Part shown: positions 1 through 8,373 of the stretch, in pieces | Layout of the letters: every line of letters starts with the position of its first letter | How positions within the stretch are numbered: the first letter of the stretch is position 1 | Assembly: GCA_023667265.1 (NCBI GenBank) | Contig: JAMPAJ010000001.1 | Location: forward strand, 403,421 to 457,898 | Direction of reading: 5' to 3' | DNA from: Alistipes sp. | Lineage (GTDB): Bacteria; Bacillota; Clostridia; Oscillospirales; Ruminococcaceae | Length of the DNA stretch: 54,478 nucleotides | The notes under the pieces: model-generated | Database searches by the model: none | What the model saw: only the letters and a program-made list of their open reading frames with translations | What the model was told of the DNA's origin: nothing | Program-made: the position numbers and the translations under genes

Positions 1-54
1 ACCTGTGACCCTCTGCTTGTAAGGCAGATGCTCTCCCAGCTGAGCTAAACCCCC
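1..54 (-). tRNA. tRNA-Val (anticodon TAC), 3' part cut off by window edge
   Basis: Read on the minus strand, this starts GGGGGTTTAGCTCAG, with a D arm, an anticodon stem GCTT/AAGC-type around the loop CTTACAA (anticodon TAC, valine), and the start of the variable region and T arm (GGGTCACAGGT). The T loop, acceptor 3' strand and CCA end lie beyond base 1. A consensus promoter lies about 65 bases upstream. Confidence 0.93.
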
Positions 55-117
55 ATGCAGCCATTTATTGTCGTCTGTGCTTTAGTGCTTTTCGTCACGC
101 CCCTGACGACGATATTT

Positions 118-146
118 ATTATATCACATATTTTTCGTTTTGTCAA
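118..146 (-). promoter_or_regulatory. Consensus sigma-A promoter for tRNA-Val
   Basis: On the minus strand, TTGACA (141-146), a 17-base spacer and TATAAT (118-123), with TG at the extended -10 position. Both boxes match the consensus perfectly. It reads toward the tRNA. The 147-280 stretch behind it is AT-rich; I see only a small CCCG/CGGG hairpin at 190-209 there and no gene. Confidence 0.88.
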
Positions 147-280
147 GGGTTTTCTGAAAATTTTTCAAAAAATTTTTTAAGAGTCGATTTTTCCCGGATA
201 ATCGGGAAATTCCAGTACTTTTGAAGTCGGATTTTTTATTCGCCAGAAATATTTTTTATATTTAACTTTTAAATCGATCA

Positions 281-314
281 AAAAGATTCCGGAGCCGCAC
301 AGTTCTCCGGAATC
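281..314 (-). terminator. Rho-independent terminator of the CAP-dockerin gene
   Basis: Inverted repeat GATTCCGGAG (285-294) / CTCCGGAATC (305-314), followed on the minus strand by a run of five T. It lies 20 bases past the stop codon at 335. Confidence 0.85.
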
Positions 315-334
315 CTTATACCCGCCGCGCATTA

Positions 335-1129
335 TCAGAAAATAAACGGCAAAGCCTTATATTCGCCTAAAATATAGCGCATAATAACCTTAGCGTCCGC
401 CTCAGTTATAAGACCGTCGCGGAAACAGTCCGCAGCGGCGATCTGAGCGTCGTTGAAATAAACAGGAATATTATTTGTCTTCTTATATAAATAATCAATC
501 AAAGCTGCGTAATCATAGGCGTCGATGACGCCGTCGCCTGTGATGTCGCCGTCCGCCTGCGGATCAATAACGTAGCGCGACGGAATGTACTGATCCGGCA
601 GCTCCTCGTCGCAGATAACAAAGGTCTGCTCCCAGTACCAGCCGTAAGCGCTGTTCTGCTCGTAGGCGCAACCCATTCCCATATGGGTGATCTCAGGATT
701 GAGCATTACCTCAAAATGCTTTTCAGAATCCTTCCACTGCTCCATAGTCGCCTCCGGAGTACTGCTTCCGGCGGCGATATTCTCGAAAATAACGCCGTAT
801 GGCACGAGATTATCATCAACGATCGTGGAGAATTTTGAGCCGTCAGGACGCTTATGGTTGAAATTCTGGGTTATCTCCCTCGCTCTCGTCATTGCGGTAT
901 CGTTCAGATACGGCACGACATATACCGGGTCAAGCCCATATTCCGCCCGCAGCTCATTCACCATATAGCACAGCTCGTTCGCCATGTCCTTCAGCTCGCT
1001 TTGAGTGACCTGCGCCGCATTCGCCCTGCCTACAGGCGTCGCCGCGGCAGCCGTAAACATAATAAGCGCGGTCACAGCTCCTAAAATTTTTCTTAAAACA
1101 GTTGTAAAAAAGCTTTTATTTTCCGTCAT
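335..1129 (-). CDS. Secreted CAP (SCP-like) domain protein with C-terminal dockerin
   Basis: 264 aa from the ATG at 1129, chosen because GGAGGT lies 8 bases upstream; an in-frame ATG 33 bases earlier has no such site. Residues 1-39 form a signal peptide (basic start, hydrophobic 15-30, alanine-rich cleavage zone). Residues about 48-172 are a CAP/SCP domain (LNDTAMTRAREI, NFNHKRPDGS, FENIAAG, HMGMGC). Residues 193-258 are a type I-like dockerin: DITGDGVIDAYDYA is a good first calcium loop, while the second (DCFRDGLITEADAK) is less regular. Family knowledge: bacterial CAP proteins are secreted and mostly of unknown activity; dockerins bind cohesins on scaffoldins. I infer docking to a cellulosome or surface scaffold. 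It is transcribed alone between its own promoter and terminator. Confidence 0.88.
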   Translation of the reverse strand: MTENKSFFTTVLRKILGAVTALIMFTAAAATPVGRANAAQVTQSELKDMANELCYMVNELRAEYGLDPVYVVPYLNDTAMTRAREITQNFNHKRPDGSKFSTIVDDNLVPYGVIFENIAAGSSTPEATMEQWKDSEKHFEVMLNPEITHMGMGCAYEQNSAYGWYWEQTFVICDEELPDQYIPSRYVIDPQADGDITGDGVIDAYDYAALIDYLYKKTNNIPVYFNDAQIAAADCFRDGLITEADAKVIMRYILGEYKALPFIF

Positions 1130-1204
1130 AACGCCGCACCTCCGGATCAACAATATACACACGGTTAAACCTGTCCCAAAAGTAGGTTTCTTGAAGTTGT
1201 CTTG

Positions 1205-1233
1205 ATTATACCATATTATCGCGGAATTTTAAA
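1205..1233 (-). promoter_or_regulatory. Likely promoter of the CAP-dockerin gene
   Basis: Minus strand TTTAAA (1228-1233), 17-base spacer, TATAAT (1205-1210) with TGG just before the -10, which suits an extended -10 promoter with a weak -35. The leader to the ATG is about 70 bases. Confidence 0.65.
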
Positions 1234-1408
1234 GGGTTTTCAGGAATTTTCGTCACCTTGCACAAACACATTCTGCGTTTTGCACAAAGAAAAATATACT
1301 TTGAGTAATAATGATTATTAACTATCTGTTATGTAATTGTATCATATTTTTAAATTTTTCCATTGATTTTTTATATGCCCGTCACAAATGGAAAATCACT
1401 GACAATGC

Positions 1409-1437
1409 TTGACAAAAACAATGCAATATGATATAAT
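1409..1437 (+). promoter_or_regulatory. Consensus sigma-A promoter of the HTH-cupin-ligase gene
   Basis: TTGACA (1409-1414), 17-base spacer, TATAAT (1432-1437), with TG one base before the -10. It predicts a leader of about 100 bases before the ATG at 1542. Confidence 0.9.
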
Positions 1438-1541
1438 ATGTATCTATGTAAGCACAAACAGGAGCAAGTGCCGTGGGCACGAATTTCACTTCTGTTTTGA
1501 AGCCCTCAGGGCGATACTTTCAGGAAAGGAGTAGGCTTGCA

Positions 1542-3845
1542 ATGAAGAATATCAACACCGAATCTAAGATAAGAGAGGTAGCCGAGCGAATTAGACTCAC
1601 TCGCGAATCCGTGGGCTTTACTCCGGAGGAAATAGCTGAAAAGTGCGATATTTCCACATACGAGTATCTGGCATACGAGGGCGGAGCAAAGGATCTCAGC
1701 TTCAGCTTTATCTATAAATTCGCAAACGCAACAGGCGTGGACATCACCGACCTTATGGAGGGCGAATCCCCCCATATCAACAGCTTCGACATCACAAGAG
1801 CCGGCGAGGGTCTGCCCATCGCAAGAAGAAACGGTCTGGTGTACCAGCGCCTTGCGCCTAATTTCAAGAACAAGATCGGCGAGCCGTTCCTCGTAACGAT
1901 CCCCTACGTTGACGAGAAATTCCGCGTTCCCCACACTCACACCCACGAGGGTCAGGAGATGGACATCGTCGTAAGCGGTCAGCTTAAGGTTCAGGTCGGC
2001 GACAATGTGGAGATACTCAACGAGGGCGATTCTATCTACTACGACAGCTCCGAGCCTCACGCAGAATGGGCTGTAGGCGGCAAGGAGTGCAAATTCTACG
2101 CCGTTGTTTTCGGCAGCAGATCGGCTCAGCAGGCTATGCAGCATCTCGAGCCTGCCGTCCTCCCCGGCGTTACAAATTTCGACCTGGCAAAGGTCGAGAA
2201 TCCCGTGGCAGAGCGCTTTGTCGAGGTGGATACCGACGAAAGCGGCGCGATGAAGGCTATCCGCTTCAAGAACGTGGAGACGTTCAATTTCGGCTTCGAC
2301 GTCGTGGACTTCCTTGCGGAAAAGAATCCGGACAAGACCGCTCTCATATATGTCGCCGACGACCTCAGCGACAGAAAATTCACATTTGCGGAGATCAGGA
2401 AGTACTCCAATATGACGGCAAATTACTTCCGTTCCATGGGTATAAAGAAGGGCGACAAGGTAATGCTCGTTCTCAAGAGACACTACCAGTTCTGGTTCTC
2501 GATAATTGCCCTGCACAAGATCGGCGCAGTCGTTATTCCGGCTACAAATCAGCTTGTTCAGCACGACTTCACCTACCGTTTCAAAGCAGCCGACGTTAAA
2601 GCTATTGTATGCACGGCTGACGGCGATGTTGCACACCAGGTAGACCTGGCTGTCGAGGAGTCCGGCATGAACATCACGAAGATGATAGTCAAGGGCGAGC
2701 GCGAGGGCTGGTTCAGCTTCGACGAGGGCATCAAGGGCTGCAGCGACGTTTTCGAGCGTCCCACAGATCCAAAGGAGCTCTCCTGCGGTCACGAGACGAA
2801 TCTGATGTACTTCACATCCGGTACGACAGGCTACCCGAAGATCGCGGCACACAGCCATTTGTATGCACTGGGACATTTTGTTACGGCGCGCTACTGGCAC
2901 AACGTTGATCCAAACGGCATCCACCTTACCATCTCCGATACCGGCTGGGGCAAGGCGCTCTGGGGAAAGCTGTACGGACAGTGGCTCAGCGAGACCTGTA
3001 TTTTCGTTTACGATTTCGAGCGTTTCCACGCGGACAAGATACTGCCTATGTTCAAGAAATACGGCATCACGACATTCTGCGCTCCGCCGACTATGTTCAG
3101 ATTCTTTATCAAGGAGGATCTGTCCAAGTACGACCTCAGCAGCATAAAATACGCTACCGTTGCAGGCGAGGCTCTTAATCCGGAGGTTTACAACCAGTTC
3201 CTTAAGGCTACCGGCGTAAAGCTTATGGAGGGCTTCGGACAGACTGAAACAACTCTGGTTATCGGCAACTTCGTAGGCATGACCGCGCGTCCCGGCTCGA
3301 TGGGTAAGCCCAATGTGCAGTACGACGTTGATATCGTTGACGCTGACGGCAATCCCGTAAAGCCCGGCGAAACAGGAGAAATCGTCATCCGCACGGACAA
3401 GAATACGCCTCCCGGACTCTTCCTGGGCTATTATAAGGACGAGGAAAAGACGAGAGAAGCGTGGAGCGACGGCATCTATCACACGGGCGACACGGCATGG
3501 AAGGACGAGGACGGCTATTACTGGTATGTCGGACGAGTTGACGATGTTATCAAGTCCTCCGGCTATCGTATCGGGCCTTTCGAGATAGAAAGCGTTATCA
3601 TGGAGCTGCCCTATGTTCTGGAATGCGGCGTATCCGCTGCGCCCGACCCCATAAGAGGACAGGTCGTAAAGGCGTCTATCGTGCTTGTAAAGGGCACTGA
3701 GGGCACTGAGGAGCTTAAAAAGGAGATCCAGCAATACGTAAAGGAGCACACTGCGCCTTATAAGTACCCCAGGATCGTAGAGTTCCGCGACGAGCTTCCT
3801 AAGACGATCTCAGGAAAGATCCGCAGAGTTGAGCTGAAGGGCTAA
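1542..3845 (+). CDS. HTH(XRE)-cupin-acyl-CoA synthetase fusion protein (AMP-forming)
   Basis: 767 aa from the ATG at 1542, preceded by AGGAAAGGAG; an in-frame ATG at 1473 would add 23 residues and lacks a Shine-Dalgarno. Three parts are visible. Residues 7-75 are an XRE-type helix-turn-helix. Residues about 110-195 are a cupin barrel with a metal-ligand-like HTHTHEGQE (131-139) and a late PHAEW. Residues about 245-765 are an ANL-superfamily adenylating enzyme: YFTSGTTGYPK (423-433), GFGQTET (564-570), YHTGD (646-650) and the catalytic lysine in KTISGKIRR (K759). The adenylation part most resembles medium-chain/acetyl-type acyl-CoA synthetases. XRE-cupin proteins are usually ligand-sensing repressors, so the fusion suggests a synthetase that also binds DNA, or a regulatory module recruited to sense an acid. 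Substrate unknown. No neighbouring pathway genes. Confidence 0.86.
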   Translation: MKNINTESKIREVAERIRLTRESVGFTPEEIAEKCDISTYEYLAYEGGAKDLSFSFIYKFANATGVDITDLMEGESPHINSFDITRAGEGLPIARRNGLVYQRLAPNFKNKIGEPFLVTIPYVDEKFRVPHTHTHEGQEMDIVVSGQLKVQVGDNVEILNEGDSIYYDSSEPHAEWAVGGKECKFYAVVFGSRSAQQAMQHLEPAVLPGVTNFDLAKVENPVAERFVEVDTDESGAMKAIRFKNVETFNFGFDVVDFLAEKNPDKTALIYVADDLSDRKFTFAEIRKYSNMTANYFRSMGIKKGDKVMLVLKRHYQFWFSIIALHKIGAVVIPATNQLVQHDFTYRFKAADVKAIVCTADGDVAHQVDLAVEESGMNITKMIVKGEREGWFSFDEGIKGCSDVFERPTDPKELSCGHETNLMYFTSGTTGYPKIAAHSHLYALGHFVTARYWHNVDPNGIHLTISDTGWGKALWGKLYGQWLSETCIFVYDFERFHADKILPMFKKYGITTFCAPPTMFRFFIKEDLSKYDLSSIKYATVAGEALNPEVYNQFLKATGVKLMEGFGQTETTLVIGNFVGMTARPGSMGKPNVQYDVDIVDADGNPVKPGETGEIVIRTDKNTPPGLFLGYYKDEEKTREAWSDGIYHTGDTAWKDEDGYYWYVGRVDDVIKSSGYRIGPFEIESVIMELPYVLECGVSAAPDPIRGQVVKASIVLVKGTEGTEELKKEIQQYVKEHTAPYKYPRIVEFRDELPKTISGKIRRVELKG

Positions 3846-3847
3846 GG

Positions 3848-3982
3848 CGAGGCAGCCCCCGCGGGCAATTTCACGTAGCCGCGCGCTACGGGCGCTAATT
3901 TGTTTTGCTGACGCAGATATGCCGCGTGCGATGGGACTGTATCTTAAAATTAAAATATGTAGGGACACGGCGCGCCGTGTCC
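3848..3982 (-). repeat. Family R1 structured repeat, full length, reverse orientation
   Basis: Starts two bases after the ligase stop codon with the GC hairpin end (GGCAGCCCCCGC), then GCAATTTCACGTAGCC, a GCGC/GCGC stem region, CAGATATGCCGCG, and ends in the GGACACGG/CCGTGTCC palindrome. Its reverse complement aligns along its length with the copies at 4076, 9051 and 10054. Non-coding. Confidence 0.8.
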
Positions 3983-3989
3983 TTTTTTT
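3963..3989 (+). terminator. Terminator of the HTH-cupin-ligase gene, built from the repeat end
   Basis: Perfect palindrome GGACACGGCG/CGCCGTGTCC (3963-3982) followed by seven T. The same palindrome without a T run occurs at 9986-10005 and 10054-10073, so the terminator here is formed from the end of the R1 repeat. Confidence 0.85.
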
Positions 3990-4075
3990 GTCATCAAAAA
4001 ATTAAAATCTATGTCCGTTATATTATCCATGTCTACCAGAAAATCAGTATCTTTCAGAATATTCATGCAACCCAA

Positions 4076-4200
4076 GGCGGACACGGCACGCTACGTGTTT
4101 TTTAAGAATTTTCTTCGCTCGCGGCAATATCTACGCCACTCGATAAATCAGCGAGTTTGCTCGCGGTCACGTGAATCGCCCGTGGTGGCTGCCCCACCGC
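4076..4200 (+). repeat. Family R1 structured repeat, forward orientation
   Basis: Contains GGACACGGCACGC, then CGCTCGCGGCAATATCT, ATCAGCGAG-tttg-CTCGC, GGTCACGTGAATCGCCC and the terminal hairpin GTGG-CTGC-CCCAC. Together with the R1 copy at 3848 and the R2 copy at 4203 it fills most of the 610-base gap before the lyase gene; I see no coding region in that gap. Confidence 0.78.
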
Positions 4201-4202
4201 CG

Positions 4203-4252
4203 CCTCTGGACTCTGCAAAAGGGACAACCGTCCCTTTTGAAACCCGGTGTTT
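4203..4252 (+). repeat. Family R2 structured repeat, short form
   Basis: CCTCTGGACTCTGC, then a CAAAAGGGAC...GTCCCTTTTG hairpin and AAACCCGGTGTTTT. The same segment ends the long copies at 15853 and 26900 and appears at 10186; palindromic forms occur at 45413 and 48043. Confidence 0.78.
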
Positions 4253-4274
4253 TATATTAATTACACATAAAATA

Positions 4275-4317
4275 ATACTATTCTGCACAGCATTTTTCAT
4301 AATGTGCAAAATAGTAT
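4275..4317. repeat. 15-bp inverted repeat upstream of the lyase promoter
   Basis: ATACTATTCTGCACA (4275-4289) and TGTGCAAAATAGTAT (4303-4317) pair over 15 bases with one G-T-type mismatch and a 13-base AT-rich loop. It ends 45 bases before the -35 box. It could be a regulator site or a hairpin; no T run follows. A partly similar AATAGTA/TACTATT repeat lies just after the pssA promoter. Confidence 0.6.
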
Positions 4318-4361
4318 CGCATTTTAGATATTATTATGCACTATTATATTTTTCATTTCGG

Positions 4362-4390
4362 TTGACAAAAAAAACTTTGTTTGGTATAAT
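4362..4390 (+). promoter_or_regulatory. Consensus promoter of the PL11 lyase gene
   Basis: TTGACA (4362-4367), 17-base spacer, TATAAT (4385-4390), with TG one base before the -10. Confidence 0.9.
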
Positions 4391-4405
4391 ATTCTTATAG
4401 AAAAT

Positions 4406-4424
4406 AATTACTAAAGTAGTAATT
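4406..4424. promoter_or_regulatory. Candidate operator, 19-bp palindrome after the lyase promoter
   Basis: AATTACT-aaagt-AGTAATT, perfect 7-base arms with a 5-base centre, beginning about 10 bases downstream of the expected transcription start. Such a site just after a start point is typical of a repressor operator; the regulator is unknown. Confidence 0.5.
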
Positions 4425-4456
4425 GGTTGTTATAATTAACTTTAAGGAGGATTTCA

Positions 4457-7036
4457 ATGAAAAAGCATAAACAGCTCCGGGCTGCCGCAGGCGTTCTCTG
4501 CGCCGCCCTGGCAATAGGCTCAATTCCGCTTATCCCCTCGGCGGATAATACAAGCGGCGCTGAGATCGTTATGGGCGACGTTAACGGCGACGGACGCGTC
4601 GACAGCTACGACGTTGCTCTCATCAGACAGATCACCCAGAATATCGGCTCCTTTACCGACGCTCAGAAAATTGCGGCAGATGTGGACGGAAGCGGAAGCA
4701 TCGGCGCTATGGATCTGAAAATGGTTTCAGATTATGTGCTCGGTCAGGACGTCAGATTCGCAACTCCCACCGAGCCGACTACCGTTCCGACTACGGAAGC
4801 TCCTACTCAGCCGCCTACAGAACCTCCCGTTGAGGCTGTTCGCTATTACGCAGTAGACGCCGAAATGTACGACGGCGTGACGGAAACATCAAATGCCGGC
4901 TATGCAGGCGACGCTTACTTCAACTACGATAACGAGATCGGCGGATACGTCGAGTGGACTGTCGAAGCTCCGGCAGACGGCAATTACACGGTCGATTTCC
5001 GCTACGCAAACGGTACGGACGTCAACAGACCGGTCAAGCTTATCATAAACGGCGACCGCGAGTACGGTCAGTACGTTGACTTCAACGGCACTGGCGCATG
5101 GACAACATGGGCTGACCAGACTGCTACAGTCGAGCTGCGCGCCGGTACGAATACTATCAAGGCTTACGCTACGACCCAGAACGGCGGCCCTAACGTGGAC
5201 TATATCGAGATCAGCTCCACAACAGATGCCGCGCCTCACGAAAAGGCTGTCCGGGGCAAGCATATGGAGAACCTCGACCGCGGCGTTGCCTCCGCTCATG
5301 CCAAGAACGGAAACCTTGTAAGCTGGAGACTCCTTGCAACAGACAACAGCGAAACGGTGTTCAAGCTCTGGAAAAACGGTCAGACCATGCTCGGCGAATT
5401 TACCGTGGACGACGTACAGAATTACTTCGACCAGGGCGGCTCGGCTACGGACTGGTACACCATTGACGTATATGTGAACGGCGAATGTACGGAGTTCGCT
5501 CAGGCTTCTACCAATTTCACCAATACAAACAGCGGTCAGAGCGGCGCTTACTTTGATATCAAGCTCCAGCAGCCCGCTGATATGACTATGCCCGACGGCA
5601 CGACCTGTTCCTATGAGGCGAACGACTGCTCCGTAGGCGACGTTGACGGCGACGGACAGTACGAGCTTTTCGTTAAATGGTATCCCTCAAACGCTAAGGA
5701 TAACGCTCAGAACGGCTATACTGGAAATATTTATATCGACTGCTACAAGTTCGACGGCACTCGTCTCTGGCGTGTAGACCTGGGTAAAAATATACGTGCA
5801 GGCGCGCACTATAACCAGTTCCTGGTATATGACTTCGACGGTGACGGAAAGTGCGAAATGATGGTAAAAACCGCCGACGGCACAGTCGACGCGGCAGGAA
5901 ACGTCATCGGCGATAAGTCGAAGGATTACCGTTCCGCAGCAGGAAGAATACTCGAAGGTCCTGAATATCTTACTCTCTTCGACGGCGCAACAGGAAAGGC
6001 TCTCGATACCGTTGACTATAAGCCCGGCAGAGGCGACGTTTCCGCCTGGGGCGACAACTACGGAAACAGAGTTGACAGATTTACCGCCTGCGTGGCTTAT
6101 CTCGACGGCGTTAACGCTTACGCCTGCTTCGGACGCGGATATTACACACGCTCCGCAATGACTGCATATTCCGTTCAGAACGGCAAGATCAAGGAATACT
6201 GGGCATTCGACACGGGACATAACGCTTCTGTTGCCGGATACGGAGACGGAAACCACCACTCCATGGCTGCCGACGTTGACGGCGACGGCAAGCAGGAGGT
6301 CGTTATCGGTTCTCTCGTTCTGGACGACAACGGCAAGGTGCTTCACACCTCCGGACTCGGTCACGGCGACGCTATCCACATCGGAGACTTCGACCCCAAT
6401 AACCAGGGTCTTGAGATATTCCAGTGTCACGAAGAGGGAGAAGCGGGCTACGGCGTATCTCTCCGTGACGGTAAAACCGGAAAAATGCTGTTCAGAGAAG
6501 AGGGCAATTCAGATACCGGAAGATGTATCGCCGATAACCTCGTCGCAGGCAACGGCGGAGCTGAAATGGTCGGCTCTCACAACGCCAATGTCTACCTGGC
6601 AGCAGGCGACCACCAGCAGGTTCTCTCCTGGTCTGATATTACAAAGTGGGGACAGAACTCGCTTGTTTACTGGACTGACGTTGCCGAGCGTGCGGTTCTC
6701 GACAGAACAATGGCTGATCAATACGGCAAGGGTCGTGTATTCACCGGAGACGGCGCAGGATACAACAACGGTTCAAAGTCCAACGCCTGCCTTACTGCCG
6801 ATATTTACGGCGACTGGCGCGAGGAAATGCTGTTCCGCGTCGGCACTGACACGATACGCGTATTCACCACCACCTACACCAGCCCGTACAACATCTACTG
6901 TCTCATGCAGAATCCCCAGTACCGCGTGCAGGTAGCCTCTCAGAACAACGGCTATAACCAGCCGCCTCACACTGATTTCTACCTGGATTCCGTTGATTAT
7001 ACACGTCCGGAGGAACAGGATATCTGGACAAACTAA
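4457..7036 (+). CDS. Secreted rhamnogalacturonan lyase, dockerin-CBM35-PL11
   Basis: 859 aa, AAGGAGG 7 bases before the ATG. Residues 1-30 are a signal peptide. Residues 38-97 are an N-terminal dockerin with two calcium loops (DVNGDGRVDSYD, DVDGSGSIGAMD). Residues 102-126 are a Thr/Pro linker. Residues 129-255 are a CBM35-type carbohydrate-binding module. Residues 262-855 are a polysaccharide lyase family 11 catalytic domain, related to YesW/YesX of Bacillus, starting RGKHMENLDRG and rich in propeller calcium motifs (DVDGDGQYE, DFDGDGKCE, DVDGDGKQE). Known PL11 enzymes cleave the rhamnogalacturonan I backbone of pectin by beta-elimination. The dockerin suggests cellulosome attachment. Single gene with its own promoter, possible operator and terminator. 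Dockerins are more often C-terminal; the N-terminal position is notable but not unique. Confidence 0.93.
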   Translation: MKKHKQLRAAAGVLCAALAIGSIPLIPSADNTSGAEIVMGDVNGDGRVDSYDVALIRQITQNIGSFTDAQKIAADVDGSGSIGAMDLKMVSDYVLGQDVRFATPTEPTTVPTTEAPTQPPTEPPVEAVRYYAVDAEMYDGVTETSNAGYAGDAYFNYDNEIGGYVEWTVEAPADGNYTVDFRYANGTDVNRPVKLIINGDREYGQYVDFNGTGAWTTWADQTATVELRAGTNTIKAYATTQNGGPNVDYIEISSTTDAAPHEKAVRGKHMENLDRGVASAHAKNGNLVSWRLLATDNSETVFKLWKNGQTMLGEFTVDDVQNYFDQGGSATDWYTIDVYVNGECTEFAQASTNFTNTNSGQSGAYFDIKLQQPADMTMPDGTTCSYEANDCSVGDVDGDGQYELFVKWYPSNAKDNAQNGYTGNIYIDCYKFDGTRLWRVDLGKNIRAGAHYNQFLVYDFDGDGKCEMMVKTADGTVDAAGNVIGDKSKDYRSAAGRILEGPEYLTLFDGATGKALDTVDYKPGRGDVSAWGDNYGNRVDRFTACVAYLDGVNAYACFGRGYYTRSAMTAYSVQNGKIKEYWAFDTGHNASVAGYGDGNHHSMAADVDGDGKQEVVIGSLVLDDNGKVLHTSGLGHGDAIHIGDFDPNNQGLEIFQCHEEGEAGYGVSLRDGKTGKMLFREEGNSDTGRCIADNLVAGNGGAEMVGSHNANVYLAAGDHQQVLSWSDITKWGQNSLVYWTDVAERAVLDRTMADQYGKGRVFTGDGAGYNNGSKSNACLTADIYGDWREEMLFRVGTDTIRVFTTTYTSPYNIYCLMQNPQYRVQVASQNNGYNQPPHTDFYLDSVDYTRPEEQDIWTN

Positions 7037-7062
7037 AATAAGAACAGATCCTGAATCAAAAA

Positions 7063-7101
7063 GCTGCTGCAATGTATAAAACATTGCAGCAGCATTTTTT
7101 T
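7063..7101 (+). terminator. Terminator of the lyase gene
   Basis: Perfect stem GCTGCTGCAATG (7063-7074) / CATTGCAGCAGC (7082-7093) followed by ATTTTTTTT, 27 bases after the stop codon. Confidence 0.92.
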
Positions 7102-7106
7102 GCAAT

Positions 7107-7140
7107 ACCGCACAAATTTATCAGACGAGCTTTGTGCGGT
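7107..7140. repeat. Family R4 hairpin repeat (ACCGCACAAA / TTTGTGCGGT)
   Basis: 10-base perfect stem with CAGAC in the loop, located between the convergent lyase and kinase genes. Related copies are at 15063, 25421, 35250 and 39400. Confidence 0.72.
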
Positions 7141-7146
7141 GTCGTA

Positions 7147-8373
7147 TTATGTCACTTTGGCAAACACCGCCGTCACGGAAAATTCGCTTCCGTGCAGCTC
7201 CGCGTAGACGTCGCCGTCCATTTTCTGCATCAGCTTTCGGCAGATGTACAGTCCAAGTCCGCTTCCGCTGATATTCGCAGCATTTTTTCCGCGGCAGAAG
7301 CTGTCGAAAATTCCGGGAAGCTCCTCCGCAGAAAGGGTGCAGCCTCCATTAGCGACTGTCACAAGCCGGCAATCCTCCTCTTCCGAAAAGGAAATACGTA
7401 TCTCGCGTCCGTCGCCGTACTTGACAGCGTTTTCTACGAAATTCTGCATTACCTCCTCCGCGCGGTCGATATCTCCGGAGAGGATAACGTCGTCAAATTC
7501 GCCGATACACAGCCTGGTCTTTGTCAGCTCCAGCTTATCCCTATAATATCCGCGAAGCCTTTTTATCAGCTCTGACAGGTAAAACTCGCCCTCTCTCACC
7601 TCGAAGGAAAGGAAATCATCCCGTGCCGCGGTAACTATCCGGGTCAGGTATTCTTCGATCTCGTCAGCCTTTGCATTTATATTTTCAGCCACCTGACGCT
7701 TTTTCTCCTCCTCGGTATACAAGCCCCTTGACAACGCCTTTGCGGAAAGCTTTATGGCGGAAAGCGGCGTTTTTATGTCGTGGGAAAGGGACAGAAGAAG
7801 CAGCTTTTTTTCACGCTGCAGGTCAAGCTCATGCTGCTTACGGGATTCAAGATTTTCACGGAGAAGATCGAGTCCCCAGACGAATTTCCCGAAATACCGG
7901 CTTTTTTCCTGTTTCAGAGGAGCTGTAAGATTTCCCTTTGCAAGCTCCTCCGGCACGCTGCGAAGCCTCTCGAAGGGCGCGACGAGCCTGCTCCGAATAT
8001 AGAACAATATTCCCAGCAAAGCCGCCGACATTACCACGATGATAACGTTTACCGTCAGCCGCAGCCTGCCGTTATTTCCGGGGACATCATAGTCGAAGCG
8101 GTACAGCCTGCCGCCTATTTCCCGAACGGCATAGCCGCTTTCGCCCTCCTCAAAGCCGCTTTCAAAAGCCTCCGCGCCTGTAACGTACTGACAGCCGGAA
8201 AAATCCGTATCGTCAAGCCCTTTCTCCTCGATTTCGCGGCAAAGGCGGCTTATCTCCACAAGGTAGGGGCGGTTTCTGCTGTCCTCTCCTCTGCCGGTGA
8301 TCAAGTTAGCCGCAATAAATATCAATACTATAAAAGCCGCAGCAGCAGCTATAAGTCTGTTAAAGCTCTTCAT
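7147..8373 (-). CDS. Membrane sensor histidine kinase
   Basis: 408 aa. Hydrophobic helices at about 8-27 and 108-126 flank an extracytoplasmic sensor of about 80 residues. A HAMP-like segment (about 127-180) leads to the H box SLSHDIKTPLS with phospho-acceptor H198, the N box NFVENAVKYG (N315) and the G box SGSGLGLY (369-376). It would autophosphorylate on H198 and pass phosphate to the regulator gene directly upstream. Its ATG overlaps the regulator's stop by four bases, so the two are translationally coupled. The signal is unknown; the adjacent FtsX/ATPase pair is the obvious candidate partner or target. The 3' end converges on the lyase gene. Confidence 0.93.
   Translation of the reverse strand: MKSFNRLIAAAAAFIVLIFIAANLITGRGEDSRNRPYLVEISRLCREIEEKGLDDTDFSGCQYVTGAEAFESGFEEGESGYAVREIGGRLYRFDYDVPGNNGRLRLTVNVIIVVMSAALLGILFYIRSRLVAPFERLRSVPEELAKGNLTAPLKQEKSRYFGKFVWGLDLLRENLESRKQHELDLQREKKLLLLSLSHDIKTPLSAIKLSAKALSRGLYTEEEKKRQVAENINAKADEIEEYLTRIVTAARDDFLSFEVREGEFYLSELIKRLRGYYRDKLELTKTRLCIGEFDDVILSGDIDRAEEVMQNFVENAVKYGDGREIRISFSEEEDCRLVTVANGGCTLSAEELPGIFDSFCRGKNAANISGSGLGLYICRKLMQKMDGDVYAELHGSEFSVTAVFAKVT

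Noticed and set aside
1506-3749. A 747-codon open frame on the minus strand opposite the HTH-cupin-ligase gene
   Set aside because: It has no ribosome site or recognisable domain, is a mirror of a biased-codon gene, and the plus-strand frame is a clear enzyme.
3905-4400. Two overlapping small frames in the gap before the lyase gene
   Set aside because: They run through repeats and the promoter, with no ribosome site; treated as non-coding.
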